A stretch of 64,000 bases of DNA, taken from Prauserella rugosa (GTDB lineage Bacteria > Actinomycetota > Actinomycetes > Mycobacteriales > Pseudonocardiaceae). Shown piece after piece: positions 7,197 to 15,835 of the stretch (positions are counted from its first letter, which is position 1; the number at the start of each line of letters is the position of its first letter). The notes under the pieces were generated by a model. That model saw only the letters and a list, made by a program, of their open reading frames with translations, made no database searches and was not told the origin of the DNA. The translations under genes and the position numbers were made by a program. The stretch covers positions 1-64,000 of the forward strand of contig NZ_JOIJ01000015.1 in assembly GCF_000719975.1 (NCBI RefSeq), in the 5' to 3' direction.

Positions 7197-7616
7197 ATGC
7201 ACAGCTCGGTGCCCGACTTCGACATGCCGAACGACGAACAGGTCAACCTGGCCGCCGAGTCGTTCCGGCTGCTCGCCGATCCGACACGGATCAAGGTGCT
7301 GTGGGCGCTGCTGCAGGGCGAATCATCGGTGGCGTGCCTCGCGGAACTGGCGGGCGCCGCCCCGACCGCCGTCAGCCAGCACCTCGCGAAGCTGCGTCTG
7401 GCCGGCCTCGTGACCGGACGGCGCGAAGGCACGTTCGTCTACTACTCGGCCGCCAACAACCACGTCCGCGGGCTGCTCGCACAGGCGTTGTTCCACGCCG
7501 ACCACATCGACCGCGACCTGCCACCCGCAGCCGACCCCGCGGCCGACAATGCCCACCACGAGGCTGCCCACCGCGAGAGCACCCGCAACGAGAACGCACC
7601 GCACGGCGTGGCCTGA
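7197..7616 (+). CDS. ArsR/SmtB-family metal sensor, KmtR/NmtR type
   Basis: The product is 139 aa from ATG 7197; GTG 7188 is an alternative, and neither has a visible Shine-Dalgarno, so leaderless translation is possible. The winged helix spans about residues 15-95 with LADPTRIKVLWALL and the recognition helix PTAVSQHLAKLR. The C-terminal part HVRGLLAQALFHADHIDRD followed by a His-rich tail (HHEAAH) resembles the alpha-5 and tail metal ligands of KmtR/NmtR, nickel/cobalt sensors. It lacks the CxC arsenic site. It should repress the divergent CDF exporter and release DNA when it binds metal. Confidence 0.88.
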   Translation: MHSSVPDFDMPNDEQVNLAAESFRLLADPTRIKVLWALLQGESSVACLAELAGAAPTAVSQHLAKLRLAGLVTGRREGTFVYYSAANNHVRGLLAQALFHADHIDRDLPPAADPAADNAHHEAAHRESTRNENAPHGVA

Positions 7617-7659
7617 CCGCCCGTGCCGGCACCCCGTGCCGGCCGCTCCGTGTGGGTCG

Positions 7660-8427
7660 TCAGTGGCCCGACATTCCTCCGTCGACGGCCAGGGTCGTGC
7701 CGGTGACGTACGAGGATGCAGGGCTCGCCAGGAACACGACCGCCGTGTCGAGTTCTCGCTGCTCGCCCAACCTGCCGAGGGTGGAGGTCTGCTCGACGAA
7801 CGGAAGCAGCTTCTCGTCCGGGATCTCCGCCGTCATCTCGCTCGCGAAGTACCCCGGTGCGACGGCGTTGACCCGGATGCCCTTGCGCCCGGACCACTGC
7901 TGGGACAGATCGCGCGTCATTCCCATGACCCCGGCCTTGCTCGCCGCGTAGGCGGCCTGCGGGGCGAACGACTTGATCAGGCCCAGCACGCTCGCGATGT
8001 TGACGATGCTCGAGCCCGGTTCCATGCGCCGTGCGCACGCCTGCGCGGCGAGGAACGCGCCGTTGAGGTTGATGTCGACGACCCTGCGGAACTCGTCGGG
8101 ATCCTCCCTGAGCGCCGGGACCGCCGTGCCGACCCCTGCGTTGTTGATCAGCACGTCGAGTCTGCCGAACTCGTCGACCGCGGCCTCGGCCATGGCCTCG
8201 CAGCTCGCGGCGTCGCCGACGTCGGTGGCGACCGCCAGTGCGCGCCGGCCGGTCGCACGGACCCGCTCGGCCGTCTCGGCCAGGCGATCCGCCCGCCGGG
8301 CAGCGAGCACCACGTCGGCCCCCGCCTCGGCGAGCGCGACGGCGAATCCCGCACCGAGGCCCGAACTGGCGCCCGTGACGACGGCGACCCGGTCGTCGAG
8401 CCGGAACAGATCGAGCACGCCGGTCAT
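7660..8427 (-). CDS. SDR-family oxidoreductase
   Basis: The product is 255 aa, the normal size of a classical short-chain dehydrogenase. The NAD(P) motif is TGASSGLG (about residues 19-26), then NNAG (about 95), the catalytic Ser in NIASVLG and YAASK (about 160). The C-terminal VTGTTLAVDGGMSGH is typical of FabG-like members. It is the last gene of a three-gene operon, with its ATG overlapping the stop of the phosphotransferase by 4 bp. The neighbours (acyl-CoA dehydrogenase and FadE-associated phosphotransferase) suggest beta-oxidation of an unusual acyl or branched substrate. The substrate itself is unknown. Confidence 0.93.
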   Translation of the reverse strand: MTGVLDLFRLDDRVAVVTGASSGLGAGFAVALAEAGADVVLAARRADRLAETAERVRATGRRALAVATDVGDAASCEAMAEAAVDEFGRLDVLINNAGVGTAVPALREDPDEFRRVVDINLNGAFLAAQACARRMEPGSSIVNIASVLGLIKSFAPQAAYAASKAGVMGMTRDLSQQWSGRKGIRVNAVAPGYFASEMTAEIPDEKLLPFVEQTSTLGRLGEQRELDTAVVFLASPASSYVTGTTLAVDGGMSGH

Positions 8428-9449
8428 GCGATGTCTCCCTTCAACGCCCGCAGCCCACCGGCGGCCAGCGGGGCGACGGCCTCGCCGACCCGGTCGAATC
8501 CCTCACCGCGGGTCATGCCCTGCTGATAGCGCGCGTGAATGCCCTCGGCGACCACGGCGATCTTGAAATAGCCCAGGCCGAGGTAGAACTCCAGGCGGCT
8601 CAGATCCCTGCCGCTCGTCTCGGCGTAACGCTGCGCCACCTCGCGCGCCGACGGCAACGCCGAGCTCGTCGACGCCGCCGAACCAGCGAGAACCGGGGCG
8701 AACGACGGGTCGGCATAAACCAGGTACAGACCCAGATCGGCGAGCGGATCACCCAGGGTCGCCATCTCCCAGTCGACCACCGCACGAATCCGTCCCGGAT
8801 CGCCGGGATCGAGGATCGTGTTGTCGATGCGGTAGTCGCCGTGCACGATCGACGCCCCGCTCTCGGCGGGACAGAGCTCGGCGAGCCGGGCGTGCAGCGC
8901 GTCGATGTCCGGCAGCTCCCGGGTGCGCACCCGCTGCCACTGGTCGTACCAACGCCGCACCTGGCGCTCGAGATACCCCTCCGGCCTGCCGAAGTCGCCC
9001 AGTCCCACCGTGTGCGGATCGACCGCGTGCAGCGAGGCCAGCACGTCGACGAGAGCCTCCCCGCAGCGGCGGATGTCCGAGGGGGACAGTCGCCGCAGTT
9101 CCTCCTCGGTGCGCAGCACCGGACCCTCGACGTACTCGACGAGGGCGAACGGCACGTCGAGCACCGTGTCGTCGTAGGCCACGGCCTGTGCCACCGGAAC
9201 GTCGGTGCCGCTGAGCGCGGCCACCACGCGGTACTCGCGCCACATGTCGTGGGCCGACGGCGTGAGGTTACCGAGCGGCGGCCTGCGCAGGACCCACCGG
9301 TGCTCGCCGTCGGTGAGCAGATACGTCAGGTTCGACTTGCCGCCGGCGAGCATCTGCGCGTGCAGCGTGCCGCCGAACCCGGGGACGGTGCGGGCGAAGA
9401 ACTCCGTGAGGGCGGGCAGCTCCAGTCCGTCCGGTGTGGACTCGCTCAT
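8424..9449 (-). CDS. Phosphotransferase family protein (acyl-CoA dehydrogenase-associated)
   Basis: The product is 341 aa from the ATG at 9449; longer upstream frames are shadows of the dehydrogenase. Brenner's kinase motif appears as VHGDYRIDNTILD and the metal site as VVDWEMATLGDPLADLG, as in APH-fold kinases. This subgroup occurs beside, or fused to, acyl-CoA dehydrogenases (ACAD10/11 and FadE36-like), where the kinase phosphorylates 4-hydroxyacyl-CoA before dehydration-type oxidation. Both ends overlap neighbours by 4 bp, so translation is coupled. The context supports 4-hydroxy-fatty acid catabolism; antibiotic resistance is unlikely. Confidence 0.9.
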   Translation of the reverse strand: MSESTPDGLELPALTEFFARTVPGFGGTLHAQMLAGGKSNLTYLLTDGEHRWVLRRPPLGNLTPSAHDMWREYRVVAALSGTDVPVAQAVAYDDTVLDVPFALVEYVEGPVLRTEEELRRLSPSDIRRCGEALVDVLASLHAVDPHTVGLGDFGRPEGYLERQVRRWYDQWQRVRTRELPDIDALHARLAELCPAESGASIVHGDYRIDNTILDPGDPGRIRAVVDWEMATLGDPLADLGLYLVYADPSFAPVLAGSAASTSSALPSAREVAQRYAETSGRDLSRLEFYLGLGYFKIAVVAEGIHARYQQGMTRGEGFDRVGEAVAPLAAGGLRALKGDIA

Positions 9450-10639
9450 CGGGTGGACTCCTTGTCGTGCCTGCGCAGGACGCGGCGGGCGATCGACCAC
9501 CGGTGCGTCTCGGAGGGACCGTCGTAGATTCGGAACGGACGGACCTCCCGCAGGAACCGGCTGAGCAGAATGTCGCCGGAGACGCCGAGCGAACCGCAGA
9601 TCTGCAGTGCCCGATCGACACAGCGCCACACCGCCTCGGCGCAGAACGTCTTGGCGACCGATGTGGACTGTGCAGCCGACCGGCCCCGGTCGAGTTCCCA
9701 GCACGCCTGCGTGATGAGTCCGCGGGAGGCGGCGATGTCGATCTCGTTGTCGGCGATCATCTGCTGCACCATGCCCAGTTCGCCCAGCCGGGAGCCGAAC
9801 ACCTCGCGTTCGGAAGCCCGCGCCACGGCGATGTCCTGCGCGCGGCGTGCGATGCCGAGCCACCGCATGCAATGCGTCATCCGGGCGGGCCCGAGCCGGA
9901 CCTGCGCGTACCGGAAACCCTCGTCGACCTCGCCGAGCACCGCCTCGTCGGGCACGAGGCAGTCCTCGAACACGACCTCCATGTGCCCGCCGTAGAGGCT
10001 TTCGTCGAGGGTGTCGATGTGCCGGACCAGCCGCATGCCCGGGTTGTCGGCGTCGACGAGGAACATCGTCGCGCCCTCGGTCCTGCCTGCGGAACCGGAC
10101 GTACGGGCCATGCAGATCGCGAAGGCCGCCCCGTCGGCGCCGGTGATGAACCATTTGCGGCCGTTGATCCGCCAGCCGTCACCGTCGCGTACGGCGTGGG
10201 TCGTCAGGGCGGCCGGGTCCGACCCGGCACCCGGCGCGGGCTCGGTCATCGCGAAGCAGGAACGCACCTGTCCGTTCGCGAGCGGGCGGAGGTACCGCTG
10301 CTTCTGCTCCTCGGTCGCGATCGCCTCGAGCATGTGCATGTTGCCCTCGTCGGGCGCGGCGATGTTGAGCGCGAGGGGACCGAACAGCGAGTACCCCGCC
10401 TCCTCGAACACCGCGGCTCTGCCGCACATGTCCAGCCCGTGGCCGCCGTACTCGGGGGAGACGTGCGGCGCGAACACGCCCGCGTCCTTCGCCGCCCGTT
10501 GCAGCTCGGTGCGGACCTCCTCGGTGCGGGCGACACCGCCGTGCTGTTCCTCGAGCGGGACGACGACGTCACGGACGAAGGCCCTCGTGCGGTCGACGAG
10601 CTCGGCGACGTCCGGACTGTGGCTGAGGTCGACGGCCAT
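9446..10639 (-). CDS. Acyl-CoA dehydrogenase, ACAD10/11-like
   Basis: The product is 397 aa and full length. The N-terminal helical domain is followed by the FAD/substrate motif CFAMTEPAPGAGSDP and KWFITGADG, then the C-terminal helical domain ending in RIYDGPSETHRWSIARRVLRR, the region that carries the catalytic base in this subgroup. It is an FAD flavoprotein oxidising an acyl-CoA (C-alpha/C-beta). With the phosphotransferase it fits the ACAD10/11 route that turns 4-hydroxyacyl-CoA into enoyl-CoA. It is first in the operon, and a TetR operator lies 12 bp upstream of the start. Confidence 0.93.
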   Translation of the reverse strand: MAVDLSHSPDVAELVDRTRAFVRDVVVPLEEQHGGVARTEEVRTELQRAAKDAGVFAPHVSPEYGGHGLDMCGRAAVFEEAGYSLFGPLALNIAAPDEGNMHMLEAIATEEQKQRYLRPLANGQVRSCFAMTEPAPGAGSDPAALTTHAVRDGDGWRINGRKWFITGADGAAFAICMARTSGSAGRTEGATMFLVDADNPGMRLVRHIDTLDESLYGGHMEVVFEDCLVPDEAVLGEVDEGFRYAQVRLGPARMTHCMRWLGIARRAQDIAVARASEREVFGSRLGELGMVQQMIADNEIDIAASRGLITQACWELDRGRSAAQSTSVAKTFCAEAVWRCVDRALQICGSLGVSGDILLSRFLREVRPFRIYDGPSETHRWSIARRVLRRHDKESTR

Positions 10640-10650
10640 GGCGACTCCGT

Positions 10651-10672
10651 TCGGCTAATGACGATTAGCCGA
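10651..10672. promoter_or_regulatory. TetR operator O1 upstream of the acyl-CoA dehydrogenase
   Basis: This is a perfect palindrome with 9-bp arms TCGGCTAAT and ATTAGCCGA around GACG. It lies 12 bp from the dehydrogenase start and probably covers its promoter. Confidence 0.72.
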
Positions 10673-10727
10673 GACTGTAATGGTGCATCGCGCTGAGAGG
10701 CAACCTCGTGAGTACTCGGGAAGTTCT

Positions 10728-10747
10728 CGGCTATGCTCTGTTAGCCG
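10728..10747. promoter_or_regulatory. TetR operator O2 upstream of tetR
   Basis: CGGCTA and TAGCCG are spaced to give the same 20-bp length as the core of O1. It lies upstream of the chosen tetR start. Because the site would otherwise lie inside the coding sequence, it supports the later start. Confidence 0.6.
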
Positions 10748-10794
10748 GAACGCGCGTGGTCCGGTGCCGTGCGACGTGGGAACGAGGGATGGGC

Positions 10795-11394
10795 GTGGAC
10801 CGGTTCGACGACATCCGCAACGCCGCGCTCGCGTTGTTCACCGAGCAGGGGTACCGGGCGACGACGATGGCCGACATCGGTACGGCCGTCGGGATGCGGG
10901 CGCCCAGCCTCTACAAACACGTCGCGTCCAAACAGGACCTGCTGGCCCGCATCATGAGTTCGACCATGGAGGCACTGCTCGCGGGCTACCGAGGTGCCGT
11001 CGCGACCACCGACGACCCCGCGGAACGCCTGCGCAGGGCCACCGAGGTCCACGTGCGCTACCACGCGCGGCACCGTCTCGAGGCCTTCGTCGGCAACCGG
11101 GAGATCGGCAGCCTCGTCGAACCCAGCCGTACTCACGTCCTGGACCTGCGTGCCGACTACGAGCGCGGCTTCCGTGACCTCGTCGCCGCCGGTGTGGACG
11201 CGGGCGTGTTCCACGTCGACTCGGTGCGGTTGGCCTCGTACGCGGTGCTCGACCTGGGCATGGGCGTCTCGGCCTGGTACCGGGAGGACGGCGAGCTCAG
11301 CGAGGACGCCGTGGTGTGGCAGTACAGCCGGTTCGCGTTGCGCCTCGTCGGATATCAGGGGCCCGGATATCAGGGGGTCGGATATCAGGGGTAG
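10795..11394 (+). CDS. TetR-family regulator of the acyl-CoA dehydrogenase operon
   Basis: The product is about 199 aa from GTG 10795 (GAGGG 6 bases upstream); ATG 10789 is equally possible. The helix-turn-helix is YRATTMADIGTAVGMRAPSLYKHVASK. The ligand domain is ordinary. Two copies of the operator CGGCTA-N8-TAGCCG flank the divergent promoters, so it represses its own gene and the dehydrogenase operon; the inducer is probably an acyl-CoA. The C-terminus ends GYQGPGYQGVGYQG, made by three 15-bp direct repeats that look like recent tandem expansion. Confidence 0.85.
   Translation: MDRFDDIRNAALALFTEQGYRATTMADIGTAVGMRAPSLYKHVASKQDLLARIMSSTMEALLAGYRGAVATTDDPAERLRRATEVHVRYHARHRLEAFVGNREIGSLVEPSRTHVLDLRADYERGFRDLVAAGVDAGVFHVDSVRLASYAVLDLGMGVSAWYREDGELSEDAVVWQYSRFALRLVGYQGPGYQGVGYQG
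11350..11394. repeat. Three 15-bp tandem repeats at the tetR 3' end
   Basis: Units GGATATCAGGGGCCC, GGATATCAGGGGGTC and GGATATCAGGGGTAG run in frame and encode GYQGP, GYQGV and GYQG-stop. The stop codon lies in the last unit. Confidence 0.9.
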
Positions 11395-11438
11395 GCACCG
11401 ACGTGCGTGCACGCCGGCTGCGCGGGTGACGACGACGA

Positions 11439-11472
11439 AGGCCGGTGTCCGCGTGCACGCGGACACCGGCCT
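11439..11472. terminator. Bidirectional terminator between tetR and endonuclease I
   Basis: This is a perfect 34-bp palindrome, AGGCCGGTGTCCGCGTG followed by its complement, between convergent genes. It can form a 17-bp cruciform or a long stem on either transcript. No U-run follows. Confidence 0.75.
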
Positions 11473-11514
11473 GTCGTGGTCGGATCGGTGGGACCCGCCG
11501 GACCGGAGAACCGA

Positions 11515-12402
11515 TCAGGAGGCCGACCGGGATGCCCCGGCGCCGCTCTGGCCGCCGAAGATCTCCTCGGCCCACTCGGGGTGATCGATGAACGGGTTGC
11601 GGTTCTGCTGGAACTGCTCGTAGATGACGTCGTTGCGCTTGCGCTCGAAGTCGTCGACGGGGTCGGCGTTGTGCCATTCGAGCAGGACCGACTGGCGTCC
11701 CATGAACGGCTGCTCGCCGTTGTCGACCTCGTCGTTGAGTTCGAGGTCCGGCGCACCGTCCTCGCCCTCGTACCGGACGGCCATGTAGAAGATCATGCGG
11801 GCGACGTCGCCCTTGACCTCGTCGCGGGGTTCGAACGAGTCGTCGTCGGTGAAGTTGCCGGGAGCGCCGTCGACCTCGTCGCCGCCGTTGTCGAAGTCCT
11901 TGTTGCCGCGGACGCTGTTCACCTGGACGTCCGTCGGCCGCAGGTGGTGGGCGTCCGCGCCGGGGCCCGAGGTGCCGAAGTCCCCGTGCGACTTGGCCCA
12001 GACGTGCTCGCGGTTCCAGTCGCCGCTGCCACCGCCGTTTGCGTCCTTGCTCCGGGACTCGCCGCTGTAGAGCAGAACGACGTTGTCCGGGTTGGCCGGA
12101 TCCTCGTCGGCGGCCTTGATGGCGTCCCACACCTCGTCGTAGGACAGCTGGGTGCTTTCGCTGATGATGTCGTTGAGCGCCGACTTGAGTTCCTCGCCGG
12201 TCAACCCGTCGGTGCCGTCGTAGTAGCCGGCCGGTATGTCGGCCGGGGCGGTGTCGGCGGGCGCCGCGGTGCCTGCCGTCGCGGTGCCGTACGCCGTGCT
12301 GGTCGGTGCGTTCGCCGCAGCCGGAACCGGTGCGAGCATGCCCGCGGTGACCGCCAGGGTCGATACCGCCCCGACCGCCCACCGCGTCGTTCGTGTCCGC
12401 AT
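11515..12402 (-). CDS. Secreted endonuclease I (EndA/NucM family)
   Basis: The product is 295 aa. A signal peptide (about residues 1-32, ending AAA) precedes the Endonuclease_1 domain. The catalytic beta-beta-alpha-metal region is visible as NREHVWAKSHG (about 130) and DAHHLRPTDVQVNSVRGNKDF, where the general-base His and the metal-binding Asn/His lie. It is a Mg-dependent, non-specific extracellular nuclease for DNA/RNA scavenging. The Ala/Thr-rich region at residues 33-58 is a flexible linker. It sits between two other secreted-protein genes but has its own promoter region. Confidence 0.92.
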   Translation of the reverse strand: MRTRTTRWAVGAVSTLAVTAGMLAPVPAAANAPTSTAYGTATAGTAAPADTAPADIPAGYYDGTDGLTGEELKSALNDIISESTQLSYDEVWDAIKAADEDPANPDNVVLLYSGESRSKDANGGGSGDWNREHVWAKSHGDFGTSGPGADAHHLRPTDVQVNSVRGNKDFDNGGDEVDGAPGNFTDDDSFEPRDEVKGDVARMIFYMAVRYEGEDGAPDLELNDEVDNGEQPFMGRQSVLLEWHNADPVDDFERKRNDVIYEQFQQNRNPFIDHPEWAEEIFGGQSGAGASRSAS

Positions 12403-12730
12403 CCCAGAACCTCGTTTCTGCCGTCGTCACAGAGGGCGGACGTCACTTTCACACGGTGTGGCGAAATGGCAGAACCGACGATCGTCGGCGAAAAGTGAAC
12501 ACCTCGTCACCGCGGCGTGATCACCGAACTTTCGTCGCATGAAATCCGCGAACGGATCAGTGGTCCTGCTCCGAACGGCGCAGTCAGAACGTCGTCACCC
12601 GGTTCGCGAATGTCTGCTATGTCGGTTATTGAGGGGCTTTCGGAAAATGTGTGAATGACTTTAGGCTGAGCCGAATCCGGTGGCATTACCGAACGTGATG
12701 CCCTCATCGCAACGAGTGGAGGAACGGCGC
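12403..12730. other. Intergenic region between endonuclease I and the C39-like gene
   Basis: This is 328 bp without a convincing coding frame. It should hold the divergent promoters of the two secreted-protein genes. It is more AT-rich than the surroundings near 12610-12665. I saw no strong palindrome or RNA. Confidence 0.5.
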
Positions 12731-13399
12731 ATGGTGGTACGGAGGACGGCGGCGCTCGCGGGTGCGGCCGCGCTGGCGTTGAGCGTGTCGGCACTGGTGC
12801 CGGCGCAGGCGGCGCCGGAGGCGGTGAGCACGCCGCCTGCGGTGGCTGGGCAGGCCACCGCAGGGCAGGCCGCGGGTGACGTCACGCCGCGGGGCGAGGT
12901 CACGCTGGACATCGAGTACCAGGTTCAGGAGACGAGCTACTGGTGCGGGCCCGCGGCGACCCGCATCGCGTTGTCGGCGAAGGGGATCTCCCGCAGTCAG
13001 GCCGACCTCGCGGCCGAGCTCGGGACCCACACGGGCGGGACCGACCACATCAGCCAGGTCACGACCGTGCTGAACAACCACATCGGCGGTTACACCACCA
13101 CGGAGATGCCGAACGATCCGCCCACACAGGAGGAGAAGGACCTGCTGTGGAACAACATCGTCGGTGCCATCGACGGGGGTGAGGCGGTCGTCGCGAACAT
13201 CGTCGCGCCGCCCGGGAACCAGCCTCCCGGCTACCCGTCCGACCAGACGATCTACCACTACTTCACCGTGACCGGATACAACGACGTCGACGGCACCGTG
13301 CAGATCGCCGATCCGGCCTCGTTCGGAGGGAATCAGATCTACTGGCTGACGTTCGATCAGCTCGCGTCCCTCATTCCGCCGAAGGGTTACAGTTCCTGA
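12731..13399 (+). CDS. Secreted C39-like cysteine peptidase family protein
   Basis: The product is 222 aa from ATG 12731, with GGAGGA 7 bases upstream. A signal peptide ends at about AQA (residue 29). The Peptidase_C39_2 fold shows a Cys in SYWCGPAATR (about residue 78), His in IYHYFTVTGYND and an acidic/amide partner in IADPAS, so the triad looks intact. No glycine-leader exporter lies next to it. It is more likely an extracellular peptidase or inhibitor-binding protein than a bacteriocin transporter domain. The substrate is unknown. Confidence 0.82.
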   Translation: MVVRRTAALAGAAALALSVSALVPAQAAPEAVSTPPAVAGQATAGQAAGDVTPRGEVTLDIEYQVQETSYWCGPAATRIALSAKGISRSQADLAAELGTHTGGTDHISQVTTVLNNHIGGYTTTEMPNDPPTQEEKDLLWNNIVGAIDGGEAVVANIVAPPGNQPPGYPSDQTIYHYFTVTGYNDVDGTVQIADPASFGGNQIYWLTFDQLASLIPPKGYSS

Positions 13400-13429
13400 T
13401 CGTTGTCGATCGGCTGATTTCTCGGGCAG

Positions 13430-13474
13430 AAGCGGCGCCTCGGAGCAGGGTTCACCTGATCCGAGGCGCCGCTT
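13430..13474. terminator. Terminator after the C39-like gene
   Basis: A perfect 14-bp stem, AAGCGGCGCCTCGG with its complement, encloses a 17-nt loop 30 bp after the stop codon. Confidence 0.75.
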
Positions 13475-13553
13475 CGCTGATTTCCGACGCAGTACGGAAC
13501 CCGTTCATGATTCTTTTTCCATGCGAGCCGGCGTGTTTTCCTCGTCGACTATG

Positions 13554-13572
13554 ACGCACGGTTTCCGTGCGT
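13554..13572. promoter_or_regulatory. Inverted repeat upstream of proV
   Basis: Arms ACGCACGG and CCGTGCGT flank TTT, about 90 bp upstream of proV. A TAAACT hexamer at 13613-13618 could be the -10. The repeat may be a regulator site for the osmoprotectant operon, or a leader hairpin. Confidence 0.4.
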
Positions 13573-13658
13573 TTCCCCAGTGTATTTCCTCGGGTGTTCC
13601 GACGATTCTGCGGTAAACTGGAGGACAGTTTTCTTCGCTCGCCGGAGAGGTGGAGACC

Positions 13659-14917
13659 GTGTCCGCGATTCGAGTGGAAAGTCTCTACAAGGTATTCGGC
13701 CACCGCGCACCCGAGGTGGTGCGATCACTCCTGTCCGGTGCGCCTCGGATATCGACGTGCCCGGGACCACCGCTGCGGTCGTGGACGTGTCCTTCGAGGT
13801 CGACGCGGGCGAGATCTTCGTCGTGATGGGACTGTCGGGATCGGGCAAGTCCACGCTGCTGCGCATGCTCAACGGGATCCTTCCCGCCTCGTCGGGCAAG
13901 GTCTACGTCGACGACGTCGAGATCACGTCCATGACGGCCCGCGAGATCCGCGACCTGCGCAAGCGCCGGATGAGCATGGTCTTCCAGCACTTCGCGCTGT
14001 TTCCACATCGGACCGTGGAACAGAACGCCGCCTACGGGCTGCAGATCCAGGGTGAGCCGAGGCAGGTGCGGCTCGAGCGGGCGCGACGTGCGCTGGACAT
14101 GGTCGGGCTCTCCGGCTGGGAGGACCGGCTGCCCGAACAGCTCTCCGGTGGCATGCAGCAGCGGGTCGGCCTGGCCAGAGCGCTCGCGGCCGATACCGAC
14201 GTGCTGCTGATGGACGAGGCGTTCAGCGCGCTCGATCCGCTCATTCGCAGGGAGATGCAGGACCAGTTGCTGGGACTGCAACGCCAGCTGGGCAAGACGA
14301 TCGTGTTCATCACGCACGACCTCAACGAGGCGATGCGCCTGGGCGACCGGATCGCGGTGATGCGCCGGGGCCGCATCGTGCAACTCGGTACGGCGGAGGC
14401 CATTCTCACCGACCCCGCCGACGAGTACGTCGCCCAGTTCGTGCGGGACGTCGACCGGGCGCGGGTGCTCACGGCGCGGTCCGTGATGGACAAACAGCTG
14501 CACGCCGTGCGGTCCGGTGCGTCCGCGACCGACGTCGTACGGGCGATGCACGACCATCACGTCTCCGCGGTCGTCCTCGTCGACGAGGCGGGACGTCCGG
14601 TCGGCGCCGTGGGGGAGCGGGCCGCCGAGGACGCGGTGCGCAACGGGCGGTCCGGCAGGCCCGTGGACGCCCGGCCGGTGGCGCGGGTGAGGGAAACGGC
14701 CACGGTCAACGAACTGTTCACCTCGGTGTCGGGACCGCTCCCATTGGCGGTCGTCGACGCCGACGGCGTGCTGGTGGGCGTGGTGCACCAGTCGTCCCTG
14801 TTGTCCGCGCTCGGCGACGTCGACCAGGCCGCGGCCACCGCGGAGACGTCGGCGGCCACCGCCGAGCCGGCCGGGGACGCCGTGGCGGGGTGGGAATCGG
14901 AGGACGACCATGCGTGA
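13659..14917 (+). CDS. proV: Glycine betaine/proline ABC importer ATPase ProV, frameshifted near the 5' end
   Basis: GTG 13659 starts MSAIRVESLYKVFGHRAPEVV with a GGAGA just upstream, then the frame fails. From about 13741 the homologous sequence (SDIDVPGTTAAVVDVSFEVDAGEIF) continues in another frame to 14917. One base appears to be missing near GGTGCGCCTCGG, so the gene is broken or the sequence has an error. Downstream everything is intact: Walker A MGLSGSGKST, signature LSGGMQQRVGLARAL, Walker B VLLMDEAFSALD, then two CBS domains that sense ionic strength in OpuA-type importers. It energises uptake of betaine-type osmoprotectants with ProW and ProX. The stop overlaps the proW start by 8 bp. 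Confidence 0.85.
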
Positions 14918-15800
14918 GCAGCCTGCCGTGACGCAGTGGGAAGTACCGAGGATTCCGCTCGGCGAGTGGTTCTCGGAGCTGGTCTCGTGGCTCAAGGACA
15001 ACCTCGGCGACGTGTTCGACGCCGTCTCGGAGGGCCTGGATACCGCGGTGACGGCACTGGCCGACCTGCTCACGTGGGCCCCGACCTGGGTGATGATCCT
15101 GCTGTTCGCCGCGGGCGCACTGTGGTTGCGCGGCTGGAAGTTCGGCCTCGCCGCACTGATCGGATTCGCGGTCCTCGACGGGCTCGACTCGTTCGCCAGT
15201 GCCATGCAGACGCTCTCGCTCGTCGTCCTGGCCGGTGCCGTGGCGGTGGTCGTCGCGGTGCCGCTCGGGGTGCTCGCGGCACGCAGCGACGGAGCCAGTC
15301 GCGTGGTCAAACCCGTGATGGACTTCCTGCAGACCGTTCCGCAGTTCATCTACCTGATCCCGGCGGTCATCTTCTTCGGCATCGGGGTCGGTCCCGGTGT
15401 GGTGGCGACGGTGATGTTCGCGCTCGCGCCCGGTGTTCGCCTGACCGAACTGGGGATCCGCCAGGTCGACAAGGAGATGGTCGAGGCGGGGGAGGCGTTC
15501 GGCTCGTCGCCGGCACGCATCCTCACCGGCATCCAGATCCCGCTGGCCATGCCCTCGATCATGGCCGGGGTCAACCAGATCATCATGCTGTCGCTGTCGA
15601 TGGTCGTCATCGCAGGCATGGTCGGCACCCCGGGACTGGGCGCCGACGTGTTCGAGGCGACCACGCGGCTCCAGCTCGGCGCCGGTTTCGAGTACGGCGT
15701 GAGCGTGGTGATCCTCGCCATCTACCTCGACCGCATCACCGCATCGTTGTCCGCGAAATCCGCGGTCAGCCGCGCGCGCAGGCTCGCGGGCGTGGCCTGA
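14910..15800 (+). CDS. proW: Glycine betaine ABC importer permease ProW
   Basis: The product is 296 aa. The N-terminal amphipathic part is followed by about six membrane segments. The EAA loop is visible as VDKEMVEAGEAFGSSPARILTGIQIPLAMPSI (in parts, about 195-225), which docks on ProV. The family signature QTVPQFIYLIP is present. It overlaps proV and is followed 35 bp later by proX, so the three form an operon for osmoprotectant uptake across the membrane. ATG 14910 is the only reasonable start. Confidence 0.95.
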   Translation: MREQPAVTQWEVPRIPLGEWFSELVSWLKDNLGDVFDAVSEGLDTAVTALADLLTWAPTWVMILLFAAGALWLRGWKFGLAALIGFAVLDGLDSFASAMQTLSLVVLAGAVAVVVAVPLGVLAARSDGASRVVKPVMDFLQTVPQFIYLIPAVIFFGIGVGPGVVATVMFALAPGVRLTELGIRQVDKEMVEAGEAFGSSPARILTGIQIPLAMPSIMAGVNQIIMLSLSMVVIAGMVGTPGLGADVFEATTRLQLGAGFEYGVSVVILAIYLDRITASLSAKSAVSRARRLAGVA

Positions 15801-15835
15801 GAACCGGCGCGCGCGAACGGACGAAGGAGGACGGT

